Origin: Apostichopus japonicus
Taxonomy: Eukaryota > Echinodermata > Holothuroidea > Aspidochirotida > Stichopodidae
Direction: 5' to 3'
DNA: 64,000 nucleotides
Assembly (NCBI RefSeq): GCF_037975245.1
Contig: NC_092576.1
Span: 23,357,111 to 23,421,110, forward strand
This document shows, piece by piece, positions 46,101 to 58,784 of this stretch (positions are counted from its first letter, which is position 1; every line of letters starts with the position of its first letter). Made by a program: the position numbers and the translations under genes. The notes under the pieces are model-generated. The model had not been told where the DNA came from. It made no database searches and worked only from the letters and a program-made list of their open reading frames with translations.

Positions 46101-49100
46101 AATATATATTGCATCCAAAAGATGGCTTTTTATGTCCTTGCCCAAGGTAAGTTGAATTACCTAACTCAAACATTAACTGTAACTTCGGTTTAGCTGAAGA
46201 AGATGAAGTACCTCTGGTCATGAGCCCTGTCTTAGTTTCATTTGCAGACTTCATATCATCAGAGGAGCTGAAGAATATTGTATCCTGTGAGCTTTTCTCT
46301 AATGAGTCACCATAAGGAAAGCTTCTACAGCTTGCAATGCTTAAATCAAGAGGAGAAAGTGCTGGAATGGGTACTGCTTTGGTAACTAATTTAACTGTTA
46401 CAGCATTCTGGACCAAATCACTAATAATACGTGTTCCTTAATTTTAGCCTGCAGAAAATCACTCATTCCTTCCGTAAAATTAGAGCTGTGAGCCATTTCA
46501 AAAATATATTTGAGTAATAATATAAAAGCAAGTACTGTGTCTTACTCTGGTAGATAGAGTGTACCACAAATAATTGGAGCAACCGGAGCAAGGTCCAAAT
46601 TTCAAAATGGTTACCTCCAATACTTCCCTTTTCCTAGTAATTTGTCAATTATCTATGGTCTATTTTATAACTGCTAGGCCTAACGTTAGCCAACATTGAG
46701 GTCCCATCACACGAAGTTGGGATAGAAATAGTGTTAGAGTATAAGCTTTTCTAAAGTTAGTTTAAAGTACTAAGTAAAATTACGAGAACTAGACTAACGA
46801 GGCAAACCTTTATATTAGATGCGGGACTAGAGCCACAAACCGAAGTATCAGTACCTGACGTATTCTTAACTAACTTATCATTTCCCTTTTATTTGAACTT
46901 CGTCCCTTACTTTTATATTCCGGACCGATTTAATGCCGGCCAGCTCCTAGCTCTCTTCTGATCTGCTCTCACTCAATTTTCAGTACTACATGTAGAGTAT
47001 AGTAGGATGGATCAATGTAGGCTACTTATCGCGCACCTGTTGTTCGTCGCGCGCGTCGTTCTCAAACATTCGGACTATGCAAATAACGTAATTACATCTT
47101 TCTGATAGTTTCAATAATTTTATCGTCAGCTAGATGAAACACTTCGTAAACAAAAGTTGTAAAAGAAATATATAAAGTGGATGAAAATTGGCGGGAAAAC
47201 TGAATTACACGTTTATGTCAGTTGATACAACACACGCAAAGAGTGGTATGTAAAGCTAACTAGAGCAAAACTTAAACAGTGTCCGTAATGTAAACGGGTT
47301 ATGATTTTTGTGTTATTGTGACCTACAACGGTTTTGCTGTGATAACTTTTCCAGCGAGCAAGGTTTCAGTGTAGGTGCGTAAATTTTAATGTGCCATGAT
47401 ATAATTATGTACCGCAATTATTACACGTCAGTGGAAAAGTTCTATCTACCGATACTTTGGCGGTCTTTTTAGTTGAATGATATTTTAAGGTCACAGCCGG
47501 ACGCAACCCCAAGAACAGTGTGTTTGCCATTTTTGTTCTAACAAGTAGTCAAGGGAAAAGTGTACACAAGAAACATTCTTTTGTCCAAATATAGCTGAAA
47601 AGACATCTTATTCCTATTTGTATATATACAAAAAAAAACATTCACCTTGAGTTACTTTGTCCTTCCCCCTTTCCCCCTTTTCATATTGCCTTTCAAATTG
47701 CCATGGTGTCAGACACCTTCAAACTTCAACAATATTATTATAAAATGCCAATATGGCTAAATGCAAATAACGAACAGCGTAGCGAAGTATTCAGTCGATC
47801 ACTTAACACTAGCAGCTTTGTAGGTGTAGTGTTGTAAGTCTTAGATTTGCTCAAATCGTTAAGCTTAGCATATGTAGAAACACTGAAATGTTATTATCTA
47901 AACAGAGTCAGGTCACGAGTAACTGTTTTGGAGCATTGTTCGTCATACAAAATAATTGTCGAGTTATTATTAATGATGATTTTATGTTAATTTACTCCTC
48001 CGGTTGTTTCTAGTAAGTAACTCAGTAACTGGCTCTAAATCATTCCATGAAAATGAACTGTAACTCACATTGATGATAACTGGCTTCCACGCATACGTTT
48101 TCAAATTTTTGAAATGTTGTGGGTAATTGTTAAATGGAAAGCGTCGAAGTTTCACATCACATAGCTTTCTGACCTGTGTAAACCACAAAATACGAGAAAC
48201 AGTAAGAATACAGAACAATTTGGGAAAGTAATGGACAATGATATCAAAGTTCACCATGACGGTCTAATGCACGTGAAGTAGTTCCATGTTACAACTGCTA
48301 CGAAAGTACTTCTGGTATTATGCAGCTCAAATGTGTCGGTCAATACTTAGCAAGATGAATTTCACTCATCGCATCCACCCATCTATGGCACCCAGCTCAA
48401 CGAGAGGACAGTCCTAGATTACCTCATCACTTTCTTGTCTCTAAATGGAATGAAATGTATTGATATATTTAATTGCTTTTGCTCATCACGGTGAAAGAAT
48501 AAGATGTCGATGTCAAGTCGACCTACGAACGTAACAACTGCTACTTAATTCCTTGCTCTAAATTTCCTGAACGATAAATCACAAATGATATTGGTCAGGG
48601 TTTAGAATTGTTGCAAGCAAGAACAGTGTACTACCGGTGCAGTGTAATATTATGGACTGAACCGAAAGTGTAGACTGATCAGTTTATGCTTTAATATATA
48701 CGTAGCTTAATTTGAGAGACTTCTGACAAAATATCGATTTTAATGCTTTGTTATTATGTTTAAGAAGAGCAATTCTTGCTACACGCAATAAACTTAGTAC
48801 TTATTTTATAAGCTAGCAAGTGTTTTTCTGCATGACGAAAGTCGTCGTCCTGGATGCAAACATAAGTCCAAATCTGTTAAAGATGCTTTTCAATGAACTT
48901 GATCAATATGTCGATATTGTTAGGTCAATTAACCATGAATAATTCATAAATACATCGTAACATAGTTATATTTATTGCTTCCATGTATTTCAAGCTATAC
49001 CGAGGCGATCACTTTATACACAGTGTTCTAATTTGCCACTGAAATATGTATGAAAGGGAGATGACTGGAAGGTTATCCTAAAATCATCTGAAAATCTTAT

Positions 49101-50466
49101 CCTACTAAAATGAATAATTCATTTGCCATTATAATTTATAATTTACATAAACATACCGACTTACTTATGACTTCCGTACTTTAGACAAATCATAAAAATT
49201 ACATATTCATACCTTTCTTTTGTTGGTGTTTGATAAGCCCAGATCGTAGACTATTATTCTCTTTCCAGGCATATACTTTTGAGCTGTTCCGATGTAACCC
49301 ATCGCTTCTTTGTAGTGATTGTCAGAGAATGCTGTGATGAGGACTAGTCTGTCGTACATTTCGTCTACTGTAAGAACTAACACATCTAAATCAATGTGTA
49401 CACCGCCAACGTGTGGTGATATCGTAGTATTAGGCTGAATCTCCGAGTCATTTCTTCCACGTGTGGGTATATTTATAGCGATCGATTCGGCATATCTGTT
49501 CAAACCTGAATGGATAGAAATACAACGTAGGAAAGTCTCACAACATTAAAATGCATGATAATCTTAATAGATTACTGTAGACATTAGTGTTTATGTGATA
49601 GAGATCGATAAGATTACTGTTATCATTACATTCCTAAACTTCTTGTTTTCTTGGAAATGGTGCTTTAAATACTGATCGATTAATAAAATAGATCAGAACA
49701 CATAATATTACGTCAAAATGGCAATATTGGAAGAACGAGGGGAGTGATCCCTGGAGATTGGGGAGCCGTGCAAAGATGTAACCAGTTCTTATAAGAGGTA
49801 GATTGGAGTGAATATTGACAGGTAAGAGGGTCTATTAAATACAAAATTACGTTTGCTGTGATACACCATAAAAGCCTATTGCTATTAGAGTTATACTCTA
49901 CTAGTAAATGTTAAAAAATAGCAATTCAACACCGAAATGTCACTTCATTGCTCACGGTAGACATAAATAGTTTATTTTATGATGTAAATCGTTCGCAATA
50001 ACTGTTAGAAGTCAAAATTGCAAGACTAATGTTTACTTTAGAAATAACCTTGCAAACAATCAGATTCAGTCTCATTAATAATATGGCTGGATCACTGACT
50101 CTAGAACACAAATTAGTACGTTATATTCTCCAAGAAAAAATTGTTAACGGCATCTGTGACTTCAGACTACATGTTTAACATGCATTAGCAACGGTAGTAT
50201 CATAAATATATTCATTATGGAAATATATCTATCAGGAAGCGAGTCGTCTCAAAATACAATGCACCCTTATAGTTTGAATTGATAAAGCTTACATATTAAT
50301 TGCCACAATTGTCATTGAAAGTTGATATTATTTACTAATACAATACATACATCTTACCATTTGATTGCACAAATAAAGTTGAATATTGCGTAACGTAGAA
50401 TCCGAAAAAGATTAAAAGCATGATACTGGCGATGAAACTTCTTTTTAAAACGGCAGTGCTGTCCAT
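39634..50466 (-). CDS. GT gene 3: type II membrane glycosyltransferase-like protein, intact
   Basis: Four exons join in frame: 50466-50358, 49505-49213, 48173-48069 and 40158-39634 (109+293+105+525 bases), giving 343 residues plus stop. Residues 11-27 form a hydrophobic signal anchor after a short basic cytosolic tail, followed by a stem of about 60 residues. The catalytic-type domain shows LITAFSDNHYKEA (92-104), IIVYDLGLS (120-128), YAWKPVII (161-168), GDASIRF (181-187), PWLQCAL (267-273) and HRQDASA (288-294). This order matches the nucleotide-sugar-transferase-like family that includes nematode DUF1647. GDAS probably takes the place of the metal-binding DxD-type motif. A Golgi location and sugar transfer are inferred; donor and acceptor are unknown. 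All splice junctions are GT-AG, with phases 1, 0 and 0. It is the only copy fully in the window without a stop. Confidence 0.8.
42100..42342 (-). pseudogene. SAMD3-like relic, C-terminal exon (unit 3)
   Basis: Here the codon after RSFP is TAT, not TAA, so the frame runs on as YCAIVFYFALHYRPQFGIP before an indel-caused stop. This copy alone keeps the family Y/A-rich helix in frame. The distal KVRSLKNKL end is deleted. Confidence 0.5.
42388..42434. repeat. CA/TG-interrupted microsatellite (unit 3)
   Basis: Expanded and degenerate version (CACATACATGCACACAC...). Confidence 0.9.
45670..46600 (-). pseudogene. SAMD3-like plus FKNI-type relic, deleted form (unit 3)
   Basis: Same deletion with the same filler (ACTAAT-AATAC-GTGTTCC at about 46420) as unit 1. 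The RWP block has additional damage (extra bases near 45745). The PB1-like remainder NAVTVKLVTKAVPIPALSPL is at 46416-46330. Confidence 0.6.
48069..48173 (-). CDS. GT gene 3 exon 3: KLCDV...YAWKPVIIN segment
   Basis: Exactly 35 codons between acceptor TTTACACCACAAAATACG-side tract ending in ACACAG and donor AAT/GTGAGT. It encodes the conserved KLCDV, RRF-F, NNYPQH and YAWKPVII motifs that follow YDLGLS in family members. Unit 3 differs from units 1 and 2 at HFKNLKTYAWKP versus HVKNLQSYAWKP. Confidence 0.82.
49213..49505 (-). CDS. GT gene 3 exon 2: stem and start of catalytic domain
   Basis: A pyrimidine-rich acceptor (ATCCATTCAG) precedes two bases that complete the split glycine codon from exon 1. 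The exon encodes the stem and then LITAFSDNHYKEA and IIVYDLGLS, the first beta-alpha-beta of the family. The donor is AAAG/GTATGA in phase 0. The stem carries one N-glycosylation sequon (NTT at residue 62). Confidence 0.82.
50358..50466 (-). CDS. GT gene 3 exon 1: cytosolic tail and signal anchor
   Basis: The start is the only ATG leading the reading frame (plus-strand CAT at 50464-50466). It encodes a short tail with KR, then a run of hydrophobic residues including IMLLIFFGFYV, the classic N-terminal anchor of Golgi glycosyltransferases. The exon ends at a strong donor (G/GTAAGA) after one base of a codon. The same exon, equally open, is at 8715-8823 and 31127-31235. Confidence 0.78.
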
Positions 50467-50780
50467 TCTGACCTTTATTGATAAAATAGCGAAGATATAA
50501 ACAGTTATCTATTTATTTAAGTTGGTTTGCTTGTCTCGTAACTAGGTGCTTTAATATACAAGTTACTGATGTGCGAAATTTCCCATCTAAATGCCGATCG
50601 GAAAACAAAATGATGGAAATTTGCAATATATGAGTGAATACTGATTTTGACTTGTTCGCTTGGAGTTTAGAGCAAATCGCTCGTCCATTGTTCTCCTCGG
50701 AACGAAATCATGTGAATAATTAACATACAGAATGTAAATGCCAGGAGGTACAGCACAGCAGTATGGCAAGTACAATACGA

Positions 50781-50797
50781 TATATACGTCGTATATA
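50781..50797. promoter_or_regulatory. Palindrome upstream of GT gene 3
   Basis: Same 17-base palindrome, 315 bases upstream of the gene 3 ATG. Confidence 0.3.
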
Positions 50798-51848
50798 CAC
50801 GCCGCGACATTCCTCAATAACAATCGAGTGATTCTAGTCTCAATTTAACCCGGATTTTCGAATTAATGCAGTCTAAGTCAACTCATCATCAGTTGAATTT
50901 TGATTGTTGAAGATGCCAACAAACCTTTTTGGTGCAAACTTGTTTGGAAGTGGAAGAAATTCCCCATATTTTGCCGTTCTTTAAAGCTAGGCCCTAGCTT
51001 TAAAGTTATTCTTAGCCTAACATTCCTTGGGTCCTACGTGTAACGCTGAAGTAAAAATTGTGGAACCCTCGAGTCACATAAACGCCAGCATATCCTTAGC
51101 TCATGCTAATGACGTTAAAATATTGCAGTGGCTAGCCTACTGTTCATATGCTACCATTTAAGTAACGATATCACTGCCAGATCTATTGACAAGGCTGAGG
51201 CCTAGCCTATATTTTTGCAGTGCAAAGAAACTTTGGAGCGAAATTATTATATTTTCGTTTTGTTTTGTTATCCAGGCCGAGCCTGGCTTTAGCCTTATCT
51301 AATTACGCTATAGGTAAGGCTAAGTAGGTATGAGAAATTACTTAGGTTCAACAGGTTTAGCCTTCATGTGGCAATGATTGTTAGCTATGAGTTCCAGACA
51401 GATGTAATTAAGTGAGAACTTATCGTCACATATTTTTAAATAATGCCCTTTTTCTTTCTACAGGATCTTTAACAAAACTTGCACTTCAATGATTGCATTT
51501 GGATACTAGACTCTACAGTTGGCCATACTAAATGAAGGCCAAATCAAAAATTTTGTTTGAAAAAAAGCCCTAAACTCAACTGAGTCTAGTCAAGAGCAGT
51601 TGTTTTTCACTGCTACACAAAATAATTATAAGCTGATGTACTGTGTTTATGTGGTAAGATGGATCTTGATGATTAATGCTGTTTTATGATATGTTTTCTG
51701 AAGATATTGAAACTGAGTTTCACCAGATTATAACAAAACAACACTTTACTCAGTATCACATAGGCTAGTTAAGTTGAATTGAGTGTTGTGTGATAATATA
51801 GGCTTGTTTTGTGATACAGATATGCACTTATATGATACATATTCACAG

Positions 51849-52121
51849 TACCAGTATACCCTTGGATCCATTTGATTGGTACTACATCCCTTCAAAATTG
51901 GTTCCAAAATGTAAAAAGCGTATCCATTGGGAGAAATTGGTGACTTTGTGTTCTTCCAACTTCCAAGAGTTTAGGCAGACACGCTGTCTCTAATTACAGA
52001 TTCAAAACTTGGTGCATATCTCTGAGTAACAAATTCCAACTCTGTACTCCCTGATAAGAAAATATGTGTCTCTGAAAAGCAAATATCACTTGAACCCTAC
52101 TTAATTGCGACTCCCAAGTGA
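51849..52121 (+). pseudogene. Counterpart of the basic frame, frameshifted (unit 3)
   Basis: Starts IPLDPFDWYYIPSKLVPKCK as in unit 2. Two extra bases at GCAGACACG break the frame, and one base is missing at TTCAAAACTTGG. Confidence 0.25.
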
Positions 52122-52456
52122 TCTATTTGGTATACTCATTTCAAATGAATGTCGAATAGGCGTCTTAAATGTTCGTTGTGTCTGTCATTACCACGAGGAC
52201 GATTCTGATTAATTCCTAGTAAAATCTTAGTTGGGGACAGTATGGGACCCACTGTATCTGAACATTATTGACTTGGCATGGGAACAGGCCCTTAAATATT
52301 TAAATAATATCAGTGTCATTTGGGTGTTGTTTTTGAATAACTGTTTAAAAGCATAAATAGGAAGGTGGAAGGTTTTACTTGGGTGATTGAGTTGAACTCT
52401 AGCCTGATCACTTGTGTTAAGAGAAATGACACAATATAGGTTTTATTCATATAAGT

Positions 52457-52821
52457 CTGAGGTGGGAAACCTGCGGCCCGCGGGCACATGTGGCACAGTC
52501 AGTGATTTTTTTGTGGCGCGTGATATGGCTATACAGAAAAAATATATAATTATATTACATCATCATAAGAAACAGCTAACTGCTTAGAATTTATCGCCAC
52601 TAATGATGCTCTCAGGTAAGCCTAAGTTCCCCATTAATTATCAACTGTACTGTATTGGCATTATGTTTTTGTGAAAACAGATTAGGTACACACACATATT
52701 GCTTGAAAGTCCTCAGAATCAAAGATTTGATATCTACAGCAGGTCGTTGGTTAGGTCCGGCCCAGTCAATTTTTCAGTCCTTATATCTGGCCCATTTATT
52801 AAAAAAGGTTGCCCACCCCTG
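52457..52821. mobile_element. Old hAT-like MITE, unit 3
   Basis: Orthologous to 10328-10691. Ends CTGAGGTGGGAAACC and GGTTGCCCACCCCTG. Confidence 0.62.
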
Positions 52822-52872
52822 AGTATAACATGTAATATTGTTCAACTGTCTATTTCACCGTCTTATGCTTAG

Positions 52873-53139
52873 ATTGGCACTGACGTTGATCAAGCTGCAA
52901 CTGTCTTTTCTAGTCTATCTTCTCATGCAATCATTTTTGTTCATGAATATCGTGTTACAATGTCATCACTTATGCAAAGTTTCATGAAACATTTCGGATT
53001 TCTCGTGATCTGTAAATTTAATAGACACAGGGTGTGTGATGGTCTCTTAACGTCATGTAACTTTGACTCTCATCAAGGAGTTTTACACATATCATCTCTT
53101 TTGAAATATATAGAGTCTCATTTGTTTTCGCTTTGTTAA
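52873..53139 (+). CDS. Unrecognised 88-residue open frame, possible exon (unit 3)
   Basis: Open over the same 89 codons as unit 1, with several amino-acid changes (IGTDVDQ, AIIFVHEYR, FLVICKFNRH). Length is kept but changes are not clearly silent, so evidence for selection is weak. Confidence 0.25.
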   Translation: MGTDVDQAATVFSSLSSHAIIFVHEYRVTMSSLMQSFMKHFGFLVICKFNRHRVCDGLLTSCNFDSHQGVLHISSLLKYIESHLFSLC

Positions 53140-55884
53140 ACTAGAATATAGTACGTTTGCGTAGTATATTGTGCTGTTTTTTCTTCCTTTGTTTTGTAAC
53201 ATATATAAACTGTTTTTTCATATGTGTGATGGACCATTTGCAGCCCTGCAGGTAAATTTTATTTATTCCTTGGAACCATGGTCACACACGTGTCTGTTTA
53301 ATGAGCAGCAGAAGATGGGATCCATGGTCACACGCGTCTGTTTATTGTCTTTATTTGTCTTCTGTTTCTGCAAGGCTTTGAATTATATGTGTCCCTTAAA
53401 TAAAGTTGGAGAAGACTTGACAATTGTACTTCATTTTGTTTTCTTAGTTTTTTTTATAGTTGTATGTACACTTAAGGGCAGTGAACGGAATAAAACACTG
53501 GAATTTAACTCTTTATTGGGAGTGAATATACAAAAAAAATCAATCTTTAAAAGGAGTGAAAGAGAGTGTACATTCTGCTAAAAATAAATTGACTAGTGGT
53601 TTTCACTCTCGTTAGAGCTGTCCCTATTCCCCATCCAACTAAGAGTAACATTAGAGTGGGTTTTTACTCCATGGGATATAGAGAGTACTGTAACTTAAAG
53701 CAGCTCTTTGCCTTTGTCGCCGTTTTCCCAAACTTTTGACATGTCCATGGAGAATTTTACATGTATTCATCACTAAACAGCAACGTAAGATATTAATCAA
53801 GTTTTTCCCCTGTCAAGAGCATCAGATGGCGTGTAATGAAGGACGTCTGCAGATAATGAGTACTCGAATGCAGTAACCCAAATCCACTAGTTTGATTTCA
53901 ACCAATCAGTTAATAGCCAACATGCTTATTTATGAGCTGTTGCTTAAAATAAGATTTATTCACATCAATCCGACAAAGTCGCGGCGGTATCACAGCCATA
54001 CACAATACACACAAATAAAGCATGGTGTTTTAGAAAGGAGTTCCATAACAACTCCCTGATTTTAGTACATAATGGTGTACTAGGTTGCTTACGACAACGC
54101 TAAGTGAAAATTATTTACTTCGTTATGTGATGACGTTCATAGAATTTAAGTAGTAATATTATGTTTGGGATTTCTTGCGATCCTAACGGAAAACATTTTC
54201 TAAAAGAACAATGTTCAAAGTTGTAAATATTTCGACTTCATTCCAACATTTGAATTTTGATTTGAATAGATAAGCTAGTTGTGTATGTCGTTATGACATC
54301 GTGGGGGCCATTATAAAAAAGGACGCATAAACCTGTTTTAACTTTAGTAGTATGCCAATATCCACGGCATGGTATCATACATTATCGGTTGCGATTAAAG
54401 GTAAACCGTAAAAATTCTAGCATATCTTATGTAGGAACAGCGCGTATACCACTACACTAAAAAAAAACTAAACTAAAAAACGTCAACCCATTTTTTGTTA
54501 TCAGCCGTATAAAATGTGTGCTATATCAGGCTACGCAGGAATACCTCAACCACTCTACACACGGTATGATATATAGTAAATTATGGGTTGAAGCAAAGTT
54601 AATATAATTTTGATTTGTACATAGTTACATATAAAGAACAACGACTCAATTAAACGCCATGAAAGCCAGTTAGTAAGAACTATGAATGTGAATATGATAT
54701 TAATGTTTTTGTTGTATTACCTCTCTTTGTTGTTCCTCTTAGTTCAGTGAGTGAGTGTACAATCCAGTAGCATAAAGCAGTCTTAACACAACGTACATGT
54801 ATGCTACAGTACCGAATGTTTGCGTCACATTAATAAGCAATATAGTCTAGGTATATAGTACGTATTATCACCACATAAATAACTCATTAGAGTTGAACGG
54901 GTACAAACTGCGGTGATAAGATCTTGATACCATTGTATGTTGTTATCTTGTTGTTTAAACAAATTAAATAACAAAGTTCTAGCTTATACAGAACAAAATG
55001 TTAGTAATCTAGTAAGTTAGTAAGTAAGTTTACTTCGAAAACGATAGGTATACGTTCTTAACACGGCATAAACGAAATGAATCTTTGTGTCCTGCCATTC
55101 TTGCAATAATTGCATCAAGATTGTCATTAGAACTTGTTGATATACTAAACATGGACGGCGGAGCTCATTTTGATGTGGTTGGGGTAGGTAGGGTGAAAGG
55201 GGGGTGGAGGTAGCGGGAGGAGCGGATATGGCCAAGGTATCTCTTCTTTACTCTACAAAATAGAGCACCAACGATATCAGGGTATCTGGGGGATGCTATT
55301 TAATTGTGGTTAAGGAGGAAAGAATAAACAAATCCGATGTCAAGCTAGGGCGTCAAAGCAAGCCACCTTACTGAGTTCTATTTTGGGTTTTGTTCTGTTT
55401 ACTATTAGGTGTCAGTTTCCATGTACGGGGACTGAAGTTGGGTTTTTCGTTTACAGAGCTACCGATGTACGAGGAAGCTATGATTGTCATATAAATTTAG
55501 GACTGTTCACAGTTTTGGATGGAATTTAGTTATTTTTTCGCTATTGTCTTGGTTTTATTCAAGGACAATATTTTAACCGTATAAAAAAATGGAACGACCC
55601 AATCCTGATCCCCTGCCCCCCCCCCCCCGAGCACTGCCCCACGCCCACCATTAGCAGTATCCCGGCTCCGCCGTTCCAGATAGAACTTGTAATCACCACA
55701 AATACATAATTAACGTTTTCACATGAAATTACATCTTGCATAATTGCACAATCTAATTGTATTAAAATCAGACATCGTAGGTAAGTTTACTATTCTTGTG
55801 TGAATGACTTTTGCTTTTGTGGCGTTGACTTTATGTGACGTTCTCTTTTCTAGTGCATATTGACTTCCTATTGACTTCAAACTG

Positions 55885-57207
55885 CAGCCAACGAGAGAGA
55901 AATGAGGCATTTTAAAGCACACTACCAACAAAATAAATTTTAATTTAGAGAACGTCATCGATGTAAAATGATAGCCAAATTTAATAGGGTTATTTGCCAA
56001 ACGGGGCTGTTCAGACCATTGATATAACATTAATACAAGCACATAACGACACCCAAATGAGTAAAACAATTAACCCATTGTCATCCCTTCCCACACTCTT
56101 GAAGGTATGATGATGGCACAGACACCGATCGTCGTTAGATGCATGCAACGGAGTTCTCTGTGCGATTGGGTTCGATCAGAGCATAACGCTAAGGCTTTGT
56201 TTATAACCATGCTCGTAGTTGTCTCTACGATCGGGGGATCATGGGTCACGGACAGGACAAATCCTCCCGGCGTAATTCGACTAATATTGTTCCTTATTGA
56301 TGATTCTATTCCTGAGCTGAAAACACGTTATCCGTGATTGGTAAAGATCCTGTGGTGACCGAATCGTAGCTTGTGAGCTAGACGATTGCTCTTGATACCA
56401 TTAATATTAAAATGTACATGGAATATGCCACATGAAAGAAGTGTACCAAATCATCGAAGACATCTCTTCAGGGGTGGCCGTACCTTGGCTCGAAAGCCAC
56501 ATGTATGTGTCATTGACATTCAATTTGTTTGACTTGAGCTCATCACAATTAATATCAATTGATAACCATTCATTTCATATCTTGCGTCTCTGCAAGGTTG
56601 GCCACGCATTACATAGACACTTCGTGGAACAGGAGTGCACCAAACCATCGTCATCTCAGCTTTGATATCTTAGATAATTCTTAGCTCTTTGTAGAAGTCA
56701 TTCATCACCGCAGGTCGTCTCAATGGACATTTATTTAGGCCAGATGAATGGTAACGGTTGAGTTTACTACTGCTGTATATGTAAACTATATATGACCGTT
56801 GCAATCTGACGATATGTATACATCCTCGTGCCTATATCAGTTCCGCGTGCTAGTTTCCTCTAATAAAACTTAACAAAAATCATCAAATCAAAACTGCAGC
56901 AAATTTCTGAACTTACATCTTGGACAGGCGGATATCTTATCTCACTCCAACCGTTGTTATTTGTTGCCGGTAATTATAACGATGAATATCAGTTATCACG
57001 ACATAAACAAACTTCGCCTAGTGTTGATGTATATTAAAGTAACTCTATACATATAATACGTAATTGTTTTAGGTCTACGTGACTTTTGATGCTCGAATTC
57101 TCACTCATGGAATGACTTCGAAAACGATATGTTGTCCGAGATGGGATACGGAACTATTACGCTAATTGGTAAATGACAATGCAAATTCGATAAAATTTGA
57201 TTTGAGT
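55885..57207. other. Unit 3 copy of the accessory segment
   Basis: Matches 37270-38586 of unit 2 with only scattered single-base differences, far closer than most of the array. It contains the open frames 56107-56337 (+) and 56432-56665 (+), both of unknown status. Confidence 0.5.
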
Positions 57208-57784
57208 GCAATCCTGCATTGTTATTGGGCTTGTCCTGTCATACATTGACTATAGGTATCACGTATTTCTTATTAAAGATAATAGGGAAATAAGTACCAT
57301 TGACGAATGACGTATTGAAATCCATGTTTTAATTCATAAACAACAAACAATATATCAACAAATTGAATCGTAATGACAAATTGAATGACCCAAATCGATA
57401 ACAATTGAGAAACACCTACATGGCTTCGGGTGTAAATCCCAAAATCCAGTGTCCGCTTTTTAAGGAAACATAAAGGGAACACAAAGGATTTCTTAAAACT
57501 TGTTTTTTTTTAAATAAATATTATTGGAAGCTAGATTGTAACCACAATGCATTGACGTTACGGTGATGACTCCATTCTTAAGATATCAAGCTCACAGGGC
57601 ATCAGAGTCCACAGATTGTTGTATATCACTTATAAGAAAATTCCATTGTATTATTAAATTAACACATGAGTGATGTGATAGCTTAACTGACTTCTGAACA
57701 TTAAACTGTAACATCTAACACGATTTTACACGATAGCGTTATTGAACTAGGTAAGAAATTTGTCAAATGTTCCCTTTAATTCTC

Positions 57785-58125
57785 TTAATTCAACATGTCG
57801 GTCTCTGGTGACCACAAACATTTCCAATTCTTACCCATAATGTGATACATCAGCAAACAGGAGTATAAAGTATAATATTGGTAAAAGCTTCCCTTCTAGA
57901 GATGTCGTGTTAACAATGTTTCTTTTTTTTTTAAATTAGACCTCTGGTGGCCTCAAAATAACCTCTCAACTCCACAAAAAGCAAACTTATTCTTCTGCGC
58001 AATATGATACATCCTCATGCAAAGTATGAGACGTCTGATTCCCTTCTTGAGATACTGGTTACAAGGTTCTCAAATTGTGACCTCTGGTGACCTCAAATGA
58101 CCTTTGGCATTCTCAGCAAAGCTTC
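57785..58125. repeat. Decayed 134-base tandem repeat (unit 3)
   Basis: Ortholog of 17270-17595, nearly identical to the unit 2 copy and just downstream of the GT gene 4 terminal exon. Confidence 0.5.
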
Positions 58126-58250
58126 TCAAACACACTCATGCCATCCACGCGTATACACAAATACAAAATCATGATTACATAGGTTATGAATATCATCGAA
58201 ATCAACAAAAACGAATGATACCTTATATTAACCCTAGTCCCAACATGAAG

Positions 58251-58784
58251 TCACAATTTCTCTCCATGTAAGCAATATTGAGGGTTGGATTTCCATCCGT
58301 TTGACTCTCTCAACACACCAACGACTGCTGGCATTTTCTCGTTATCGTTGTCCTCCTCTGTCCATTCTCTGAACATATATTTGTAAGCAATGATAGTGAT
58401 TGCAGAAGCGTCTTGTCGGTGGTTTGCTCTACTTGATCCTTTCGGTGCGATACACTCCTGTTCTAAAGCGCACTGTAACCAAGGTTGCATTAGCTTCGTT
58501 TAAATGGTGGTGCTATTTATAATTAGCTGTGTCCCTGGTTGTATATGTGGCGCAGAGTTGTTACAACTATGGTATTCTTCTCTGTCTACGCCAAGTTTGG
58601 TAAACATTGCTGGTACAGTCAGTTTATAATGATGTTTAAATTTGGGATCCGTTGGATTAAAGTTTAGAATGTTCGTCATGTAACCATGGTGACGTTCAAT
58701 TCCCGGAAGCAGTACTTTAAGCGAGTTTTTGAATCGTATGGAAGCATCTCCGTAATAAATTGCGCCAAATTCATTTAAAGAGAG
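58251..58784 (-). pseudogene. GT gene 4: terminal exon with premature stop
   Basis: Only the last exon is in the window. It starts with LSLNEFGAIYYGDASIRF after the usual acceptor. The variable loop reads NILNFNPTDPKFKHHYKLTV, three residues longer than in gene 2. A TAA at 58500-58502 replaces the CAA of INSTTIQTK, removing the PWLQCAL and HRQDASA half. The 3' half stays open and is nearly identical to gene 3, while the 5' half is closer to gene 2. The upstream exons should lie right of 64000. Confidence 0.78.
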
